Program-made: the position numbers and the translations under genes
DNA from: Tuctoria greenei
Lineage: Eukaryota; Streptophyta; Magnoliopsida; Poales; Poaceae
Assembly (NCBI GenBank): GCA_036927565.1
Contig: JAYESD010000010.1
Span: forward strand, 116,962,866-117,026,865
DNA: 64,000 nt
Direction of reading: 5' to 3'
The notes under the pieces: model-generated
What the model was told of the DNA's origin: nothing
The model's database searches: none
What the model saw: the letters and a program-made list of their open reading frames with translations, nothing else
Part shown: positions 56,762-64,000 of the stretch, piece by piece
Layout of the letters: each line of letters begins with the position of its first letter
How positions within the stretch are numbered: the stretch's first letter is position 1

Positions 56762-57458
56762 AGGAGGAATGTCCATCTCATCGAACGGTGGTGAGACCTA
56801 GCCAATAGGTTAAATTGGTAGTTATCCTTTTCTTTGTTTTTCTTTTCTCTTTATTTTGTTTTTACCATTTTGTTTGATTTTCCCCACAGCATATTTGATT
56901 TTCTTAGTAAGTTTAGAATCTTATATTCTAAACTATCATTTTTATTTCTTTATTTTCACAAAAAGAAAATTGTTGGGTTTTGAAAAAAAGAGTTTTTATT
57001 CGGAAAACAATTTTTCTGAGCTGCAAAAGTGGTAATTCATCAACATGCTAATCCCATAATCGTTGGGGAGCCACCTGCCAAAAGGGAGAATAGGGGGGCC
57101 CACTTATTAGTTCGGCCGACCCCCTGTTAGGCCAACTAGGAGAAAACGCCATTTTGGCTCCACATTTGGTACCCTAGTGACCGTTGGGGAGTGCACACTA
57201 TAAATAGTGGTCGTGAGGAGCACTTCTCCTCACACTTCATCTCATTTAATACCTCCCCAAAGTCACTTTTGCTCACATTGCTTTTCTTGCTCTTCATTGA
57301 AGTGCTCTTGATCAATTCCTAACGCAAAAAGATTTGCTTTTGCTTGAATTTGCAATTTGCTCTCAAGTTCTTCAAGGGAAAATTTGTCGGGGGTTTTGCT
57401 TTTGCTGACATCACCTCTTTCGAGTTTTTGCCTTGTTGTGTTCTTGTTTGTTGTGCCC
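56762..57458 (+). other. Spacer between gag-protease and extra ORF of element G
   Basis: This T-rich, non-coding stretch (56815-57050) is followed by CACTATAAATAGTGG (57189-57203), a TATA-like site about 260 bp before the extra ORF. The TATA-like sequence resembles that of the LTR and could give the ORF its own promoter, which is an inference. Confidence 0.55.
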
Positions 57459-57947
57459 ATGAAAGGGACGAAGAGGTTGTTTAGAAAGAGGAAGGAGGCT
57501 GCAAGCTCAAGCCATGGCAGAGACTCAAGAGCACGCCCCTCTTCCGTTGCTACATCAAGTTCATGGGGGAGGAGTGTAGGTGAAGATACTCCCATGGGTG
57601 AGAGGTGCAACCCTCATCAACTTCTTCACGACGACGACCTCAACATACAAAGCGAAGTTGAATATCAAACACGCAAGCTCCTCCAAGATCGTGAGTTTTC
57701 TCATACGAAAGCTTATGATCCAGATTTGATCTCCAATATTGCTATGGATTCCGAATTCTTTTCCATTTGGCATGCACTAGGATGGGAAAACTTTTCTCAC
57801 ATAAAGGAGAGAGGTTCTCGCCTTCTCTCCATACAATTCCTTTGCACACTGAAAATAGGATTTGATGGTATTACTTTTAGATTATTTCAAAAAGAATACA
57901 ACATCCTATGGAAAGAATTAACTGAAATCCTAGGCTTCCATAGATGA
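57459..57947 (+). CDS. Extra ORF of element G (Athila ORF-like, unknown function)
   Basis: The ATG at 57459 opens a 162-residue frame to the TGA at 57945-57947; the frame is also open upstream to 57357. The N-terminus is strongly basic (KRLFRKRKEA) and Ser-rich. The C-terminal part contains AYDPDLISNIAMDSEFFSI, HALGWENFSHIKERGSRLLS and IQFLCTLKIGFDGITFRLF, then KEYNILWKELTEILGFHR. This pattern, with a strand-like ITFRLF then a helix ending LGF, recalls the ORF carried by plant Athila-type elements. The frame is uninterrupted here, unlike gag. Usual relatives are longer, so it may be C-terminally truncated. Function is unknown. Confidence 0.6.
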   Translation: MKGTKRLFRKRKEAASSSHGRDSRARPSSVATSSSWGRSVGEDTPMGERCNPHQLLHDDDLNIQSEVEYQTRKLLQDREFSHTKAYDPDLISNIAMDSEFFSIWHALGWENFSHIKERGSRLLSIQFLCTLKIGFDGITFRLFQKEYNILWKELTEILGFHR

Positions 57948-60082
57948 TGTTTGCTAGATTTAGACGCTTTTCCTAAGTTTAACAAACATAGTTTTTTGGG
58001 CAAGATTTAACTTGTGAGGTCAGATGTAGTGCACCTAGGAATAGCCACTTACACAACCCTACTTTACGCTTGATGCATAAATGGGTGGCTATGACTATGT
58101 TCCCTAAAGGAGACCCTAAGCATGATCAAGATGACTCTTTGTTATTTTATTATCCCGGATTTGTCAATTAAATTAGGTTACCTAACCCGGATTATCATTT
58201 GTACAAATGCCAGAAGCTAACCAGTGACCTTCTTCCCATCAAGGAAGCATGAAGAAGTAATGTCTCTGGTAGGGTAACTAGAAGCCATGCAAGGAGAGCG
58301 ACCATGCCCCCGACAACCTCCACAATCTGTGAGTACGAAGAGGAAGAGAACCCAATGGATGATGCACCCGTATGGACTCAACCTCCATCGTATGAGACCG
58401 AAGGTCCATCTTGGCATGGATGGCCAGGTGCCACATGGGAGCCACCTCTATCCACTTCAAGCTCTAGCATGCTTGCCTCTAATCCATGAGAAGATGTCGT
58501 TCCTCTTCGGCTAGAGTCATCGTGACTATAGCCAAGGAATGATGGATCTCACTAGACGTATGGAAGAGCTTGAAGTGAGAACGGGTGACATCTACAACAC
58601 TCTCCAAGGGCATGTCCAAGGTACCCAAGACTGGTAACAACACATGGATGCTCAATTCACCATCTTCAACTTCATGCTACAACAACAACAAGCCGATCTC
58701 GCGGCATACTTCCATCATCAAGGGTTCAACCCTCATCATGGAGGTGAGTGAATAACAAGCTTGGGGGAGGACCCACACTTGAGGTAAATTGTATCACACC
58801 ATTTGCATATTTATTTTCCATTCACCCATCATCCACCTTGCATATAAAAAAACATGTAGGATAGATTTGTTTTCAAATAAAATAAATGATATGCAGTAAG
58901 AATGGTTTGGAATTCACATAGATGAAAATGATGAATAGTTGCTCTGTTTTAATTTTCCTAAGTCCCTAGTTTACAACTTACTACACTCCAACATATTGCT
59001 CTCATTGGCAAAAATTGTTTTTGCCTTAATTTGGAAATTGTGGGTAGCAAAAGCTTAATCCATTCTAAGTTGTTGTGAGATATGATATAGTGATAGGGAT
59101 GTTATTCCTAGTTTGAAAGTGAAACCTAGATTTCTGGAGAAATTCTAAAAATATTTAAGTTACTCTCGTTTGGTTGAAAATACCTACCAAAGCCATATGA
59201 TACATTACATTGATAGACCTTATGCATATGATATTTGTCTTCACATTGAGCTTTGTCAAACTAGTATAGACCTATGTGATATTTCATTCATTACTTTTGA
59301 ATTCAAGACTTCACTTGCACATGCTATACTTCTACACTAGAAGTAAGCAAATTTCCACCAAACCACCATTCCACAATAAAAAGAGAAACTCCATATCAAT
59401 CATGCTTAGTACTCTCTCAAAAATTTATTGCATAAAAAGGAAGTAGGAGACATGGCTACAAGAAAAAGAAAAAGAAAAATGCATGCTTACATGATAAGCA
59501 TGAGAAAAAAATTAGCCATGTTTCATCTCTGGAAAATAAGAGAGTCCACTCAAAAAGTAGTCATCTCAAATATCCACATTCACTTCATTCCATTACACAT
59601 GCACAAGTTTTGAATCAAATTTTTTTGAATTGATTCCTCCTAAAGCTTGCTCTTTTGATTTAGCAATATTATGTGTTGCAAATATGCCTACAATATTCCC
59701 TACCAAGCTCCACATACAAGCCTTATGTAGAGGTAGGATTAATTTAGGCACAATGCCTTGGTGAGGATATATTTCCACTACACATAAATGAGAGACTGAG
59801 AGAATCAAATTGAGATACTTAAAATCTAAATTGAACTCTCCAGAATTTGAGTGGAACTTGATTTCTAGGGTATGTGTGCTCTATTTGCTGTTCTATCTTT
59901 CAACCACCCATGAATAGGACAAGGCATAAGCCCCATAATGACTTATGATGGGTGAAGTACCATGCCAATTTTTGCAATACTAGGTAGAGTATTTTTTTGC
60001 ATATGGTACTTTTGAAAATAGAACATAGTAGCAACTCCTGATCATCAACCTAAAGTCTTGACTTTGCTCGGGACGAGCAAAG
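57948..60082 (+). other. 3' non-coding region of element G
   Basis: This region shares segments with D's internal region. GCTTGGGGGAGGACCCACAC (58760-58779) is a second polypurine-like site, and the stretch to 58860 matches D near 15420-15540 inverted. Short frames at 58278-58514 and 59428-59613 lack any domain. The end holds GACTTTGCTCGGGACGAGCA (60060-60080), a block shared with D next to its polypurine tract. Confidence 0.65.
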
Positions 60083-60100
60083 GATAAACTTGGAGGAGTT
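60083..60100 (+). promoter_or_regulatory. Polypurine tract of element G
   Basis: GATAAACTTGGAGGAGTT directly precedes TGTTGACGG. It corresponds to D's TAAGCTTGGGGGAGAT, with two purine interruptions. Confidence 0.75.
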
Positions 60101-61686
60101 TGTTGACGGTTGTTATATACCAAATTCCCCCATCAATATTTATGTGAAGGAAATATCATTTGTTGCACACATTGCCTTTCTATTTAACCTATTTCCACTT
60201 GTCTTTGGAGAAAGTATTGCATGCAAGGATTTTATGCAGAATTGAAGTGAAACAAGAGGATGGATCATATAAAATATCATGCCAGCCAATCAAGCAATGA
60301 CATGTGGCACAACATGTATCAAATGGCCACATACAGAAGTATTCGAGGCCATCCAATGGTGTAGCACCAATATCAGTCAATGGGACCCATCTGACAGAGA
60401 CTTGGAGGAAGCACAACTCCAAAGGGGCTGAGACCAGGTCGGCCAACCCCTATAGTCAGCCGACTAGGGAGTGGCCCCAAACCCGGTCAAATGCCACGTG
60501 TTGGCTCGTCCCGGCTTGAAGAAGTCACGGGTGACTGATTCGTGCGCTTTTGGTGGCGGAAACTGACCCTTCTCCAAGCTATGAATAGGACCTCTCACCC
60601 CTCACTTCAACACACACCACTTGAGTATTCATCCATTGTATCCACTACTCTTCATAGGTTTATAGGAGTATAGGCTGTAGAGAGGAGAGCCCCTAGTCCA
60701 TAGTCTAAGTAGGAGAGGAGTAGGAGTCACTTCCCAATTCCTAATTGGGAAATGTATGGATCTTATATTCCTATTTGTATTTGTTACTTTGTTCTTAATA
60801 AAGATGATATCTTTAGTCTTCTATTGTTCATATACTTGGATGAAGCGTTTCTTGTTTGATTGTGGATTCCATGTATGTGGTAGAAGTAGTATTTATGATT
60901 ATGCTATATCATTGTCATTATATCATCATAAACACTACAAACCCCACTATAGTCTAATTAGCTATGGCATGATTATGTTAACATGAATCACTTATGCTAT
61001 GAATTAACATTGGTTGAACGATGATTTAGTTCATTGCCTTAGGATGGCTTGTGCCTAGGCTCTTAAGGTAATTACTTAATTTGCTAGCATTACGCTATGA
61101 TAGAAAGTAGTTGAATGTCTCGTAGACCCATGAATTGAAGACGTAGGCAGTAGATGGTGAAAACCCAATCTGTCCTTTGTAATCCTCCACGTTCAGCTAT
61201 GCCACAGGCTCTTGGTGGGAGTCATCCTAGTATTTCTAGGGGCAAACCCATGCCCGATGTGTTAATCCACTTAAAATGAGAATTCATAACTAATATGATC
61301 ATTAGTAACTAACTTAGGCTATGTATATGTACATTAGAAGCATAGTAGGAGTATCTACCTAACTCTTAGCCTAGTATCTCTTTACCTTATTCACCCCCTT
61401 ATGATAGAATGCTCTTGTGTGTGTCAGACTACTCCAAATATCATTTATCCATCCTTGCTAGAACCTTACCTAGACCAACCTAGACTCTCCACTTGATGAT
61501 TGCTTTGCTTCCATCTAGCCTTCCTTTGGGAGAATATCAATGACACCCTTTGGGAATACTCTTAGAGGGGAAATGCTACATCGATTGATTCTTTGCGCTT
61601 GCGGATTTACATGTGTAATCTAAATTCTATTAACAAGCATTTCTTGCACCTCTACTAGGAATGAATTGTTAGTAGTGCGTAGGAAG
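60101..61686 (+). repeat. 3' LTR of element G, interrupted near its end by element C
   Basis: It starts TGTTGACGGTTG, with TATGAATAGG near 60580 and TTAATAAAGATG (about 60796) as a likely polyadenylation site. After AACAAGCA (to 61639), where D- and I-type LTRs end, it continues for 47 bp to GTAGGAAG, and element C follows. In the inverted copy the corresponding sequence runs on to ACCGTCAACA (53919), so the true end probably lies beyond C. Confidence 0.82.
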
Positions 61687-62516
61687 TGATAGGATCTTGG
61701 TTCCCGATCTTTCGATGAGAATAGGAGGGTTCGATTTGTGGAGGAGAAGACGTTGGCGATCCGACTACACCGTCTCCAAGACGATGCGCCTTAGCGATCG
61801 GTACACCGACTCCGAAGTTGTATTGATCTTGCTGGCGCACAATCAACCTGACCACGAGGGCCTTTGTTCCTGCAAGCAATCGAAGAACACGCAAGAACAA
61901 GAAGAACAAACACTTATCTGTTGAATCATTCCAAAGTGGGTTCTGGATACAAGTAGACGGGCGATCTAGTCGACACACGCGTGTACAAGGAAGCAGCAGA
62001 AGCTAACTTACGAATAAACAAAACCCACCAGCTAATGAGGGCGGCTGATACTATTTATTACCTCCCTAGGGTCGTGAGAAACCGGGCCATGGGCCCAATT
62101 TTGGTGATGCAACACCATGGACAGAAAAAGGTCTTGGTATTAAAATAACTATTACGGCCGACTCCAAATATATATGGACATGAGGATAGATCCGTTTGAA
62201 AGTAGACTTGATAATCTTTCTAGGAAGTACTTGAACGCTCAGATCGGAGTCCGTATGAAATCGTGGTGGCCCTCACAAGTTAGTGCTGTTCTGCTGTCCA
62301 AATCCCGTCCGCGCGAATTCCCTTCCCATTGGCTTCTCTCCATTGTTCCTAAGCAAAACAAGAAAGCATGTAGTTCCACGGTCTAGATAATATGGACATA
62401 AGGCTAAGAACGACTTCACCTCATAGTTTAGTTGACGTGCACGAGCGCGAGTGATCGGACCAGAAACCGGTAGCTGAGTTGGTGTGGATGTATCGAGGGT
62501 GTTGATGTCCTCATCA
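61687..62516 (-). repeat. 3' LTR of element C
   Basis: This 830-bp LTR reads TGATGAGGACATC...GATCCTATCA on the minus strand. It lacks about 38 bp relative to B near 62085. The region that is deleted in A is present. Its first 244 bp (62516-62273) are the coding end of pol. Confidence 0.9.
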
Positions 62517-64000
62517 TCCTCCCCTTCTTGCATTTGAGTCGTCCGCGACTCAAGCTCATCTTCTTCTCCCAAATATGGCTTCAAATCTGCAATGTTAAAT
62601 GTGGGACTAACCCCAAAATTCGCAGGCAACTCGAGTTTATATGCATTATCATTAATCCTTTCTAACACTTTGAATGGACCATCAGCTCGAGGTAACAATT
62701 TAGACTTTCTCAAATTAGGAAACCTATCTTTTCGCAAATGTAACCAAACTAAATGACCAGGTTCAAAAGTGATAGTTTACTTTCCCCTACTACCAGCAAG
62801 TTTATACTTGGCATTCATGCACTCTATATTCTTCTTAGTGGTTTCATGCAATTTTAAGATCAATTCAGCACGATGTTTAGCATCAAAATTCACTCGTTCC
62901 ATTGAAGGAAGAGGTAATAAATCAATAGGAGCACGGGGTACAAATCCATAAACAATCTCAAAAGGGCATTTCTTAGTACTAGAATGTAGGGAACGATTAT
63001 AAGCAAACTGAGGCAAACACTCTTCCCACATTTTTATATTCTTTTTCAAAACAGCCCTAAGCATGGTAGATAAACTTCTATTCACAACCTCAGTTTGACC
63101 ATCAGTTCGGGGATGACAAGTAGTTGAAAATAAAAGCTTAGTCCCCAATTTTGCCCATAACATTCTCCAAAAATGGCTAAGAAACTTAGCATCACGATCT
63201 GAAACTATTGTGTTTGGCACACCATGCAATCTAACAATATCTCGGAAAAACAAATCAGCAACATGTGTAGCATCATCACTTTTACGACAAGGTATGAAGT
63301 GTGCCATTTTAGAAAATCTATCCACAACAACAAAGATGCTATGCCTCTCCATCTTTGTTCTAGGCAGTCCTAAAACAAAGTTCATAGAAATATCCTCCCA
63401 AGGCATGCTAGGAACAGGAAGAGGCATGTACAAACCATGCGGATTAAGTCGTGACTTAGCTTTTTGACATGTCGTGCAGCGAGCAACAAAGCGATCCACA
63501 TCTCGCCTCATCCTTGGCCAAAAGAAATGACCAGCAAGTATGTCGTCCGTCTTTTTCACTCCAAAGCGCCCCATCAGCCCGCCTCCATGCGCTTCCTGTA
63601 ACAACAACAAACGAACAGAGCTAGCTGGAATGCATAACTTGTTAGCTCTAAACACATAGCCATCATTGAGGACAAATTTATTCAATGTTTTTCCGTCTTT
63701 ACATTTCAGCAATACATCTTTGAAATCAGCATCATGTTCATATTGATCTTTAATCGTTTCTAATCCAAAAATTTTAAAGTCAAGTTGAGATAGAAGAGTA
63801 TAACGTCTAGATAAAGCATCACCAATAACATTATCCTTTCCCTTTTTGTGTTTAATGACATAAGAAAAAGACTCAATAAATTCCATCCACTTAGCATGCC
63901 TACGGTTTAGTTTCCCTTGACTCCTAATATGCTTTAGTGATTCATAATCAGAATGGATAACAAATTCTTTGGGCCACAAATAATGCTGCCATGTTTCTAA
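62273..64000 (-). pseudogene. pol of element C: RNase H end, integrase and C-terminal motif
   Basis: From the right edge, minus strand, the domains are the end of RNase H (WPKEFVIHSDYESLKHI), the integrase zinc domain (HGGGLMGRFGV and CTTCQK) and the core SMNFVLGLPRTK, with DRDAKFLSHFW and SYP-type CHPRTDGQTEVVNR. The C-terminal part has RKDRFPNLRKSKLLPRADGP and GPITRARARQLNYE, ending at 62273. One TAA (62777-62779) replaces a Lys codon. A 6-bp in-frame deletion shortens PHVEFAYN to PQFAYN. The first catalytic Asp is Asn (codon 63380-63382), as in A, so even without the stop the integrase should be inactive. Confidence 0.88.
62517..62530 (-). promoter_or_regulatory. Polypurine tract of element C
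   Basis: The minus strand reads CAAGAAGGGGAGGA before the LTR start, identical to the tract of B. Confidence 0.85.

Larger units (their letters stand above)
53410..61686 (+). mobile_element. Athila-like element G, gag-protease only, rearranged 5' LTR
   Basis: G is plus-oriented, with gag-protease (55121-56760), a long 3' region with an extra ORF (57459-57947), a polypurine tract (60083-60100) and a 3' LTR (60101-61686, interrupted near its end by element C). At the left, only the first 509 bp of an LTR are in plus orientation. They are followed by an inverted LTR piece that joins directly to the middle of gag. There is no RT or integrase, so G resembles non-autonomous gag-only elements. It is inserted in F's antisense ORF. 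Confidence 0.78.
61687..64000 (-). mobile_element. CRM-like element C, 3' part, running off the window
   Basis: This minus-strand element is of the A/B family. Its 3' LTR is at 61687-62516, with a polypurine tract at 62517-62530 and pol from 62273 to beyond 64000. It is the best-preserved copy, with a single in-frame stop seen. It is inserted in G's 3' LTR. GGAAG at 61682-61686 is the expected target duplication, with the partner outside the window. Confidence 0.9.

Noticed and set aside
58217..58514. Small ORFs in G 3' region, several frames
   Set aside because: Overlapping frames on both strands without domain signal in a region otherwise shared as non-coding with D.
60101..61686. Shared LTR between two tandem G elements (LTR followed by primer site)
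   Set aside because: The sequence after AACAAGCA looks like a primer-site remnant, but the inverted copy shows it continuing to an inverted LTR terminus, so it is more likely part of the LTR.

Overview
The window is a nest of plant retrotransposons, and I could not identify a host gene in it. The element mix suggests a monocot, most likely a grass: CRM-type chromoviruses with tRNA-iMet primer sites and pol running into the LTR, Athila-like elements with tRNA-Asp-like primer sites, a Tat-like element with an antisense extra ORF, a SIRE/Maximus-type Ty1-copia element, and an L1-type LINE with a C-terminal zinc-binding domain. Species is not determinable from sequence alone. Two CRM-like families (four copies) make a pericentromeric position plausible but unproven. 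Every polyprotein is broken by stops, frameshifts or deletions.

Layout, left to right. Positions 1-20391 are a nest. Element D (minus, Athila-like, almost non-coding) holds CRM-like element A (minus) in its 3' LTR. A in turn holds a complete same-family copy, element B (plus, 4620-11347), flanked by the target duplication TAGAC. Positions 20392-33327 are the 5' end of a Tat-like element F (minus). It is interrupted by D and by copia element E (20856-31870), and it ends in F's 5' LTR (32231-33327). Positions 33328-34859 are the 3' part of a LINE. Positions 34860-38401 are a truncated Athila-like element I (minus). Positions 38402-38807 are unassigned DNA. CRM-like element J (minus) covers 38808-46320, and the 5' part of the LINE covers 46321-51444. 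A second F LTR (51445-52204) and F 3' internal sequence with an antisense ORF follow, up to 53409. Athila-like element G (plus, with a rearranged 5' LTR) covers 53410-61686. CRM-like element C (minus) starts at 61687 and runs off the right end.

The most striking point is the order of the LINE and F pieces. The two LINE parts join exactly in reading frame across a GTACC duplication that borders the two F LTRs, so F once inserted into this LINE. In this window, however, the 3' part lies left of the 5' part. This circular permutation fits a tandem segmental duplication of more than 18 kb, or an assembly error. It predicts what should lie beyond both window ends.

Other notable items are a dispersed array of the palindrome CGGACTAGTCCG in the copia LTRs and 3' region, and an integrase Asp-to-Asn change shared by CRM copies A and C. 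Extra post-pol ORFs occur in three unrelated families. A block of LTR sequence is conserved across D, I and G. A long hairpin lies inside D, and long poly-C tracts occur in unrelated elements.
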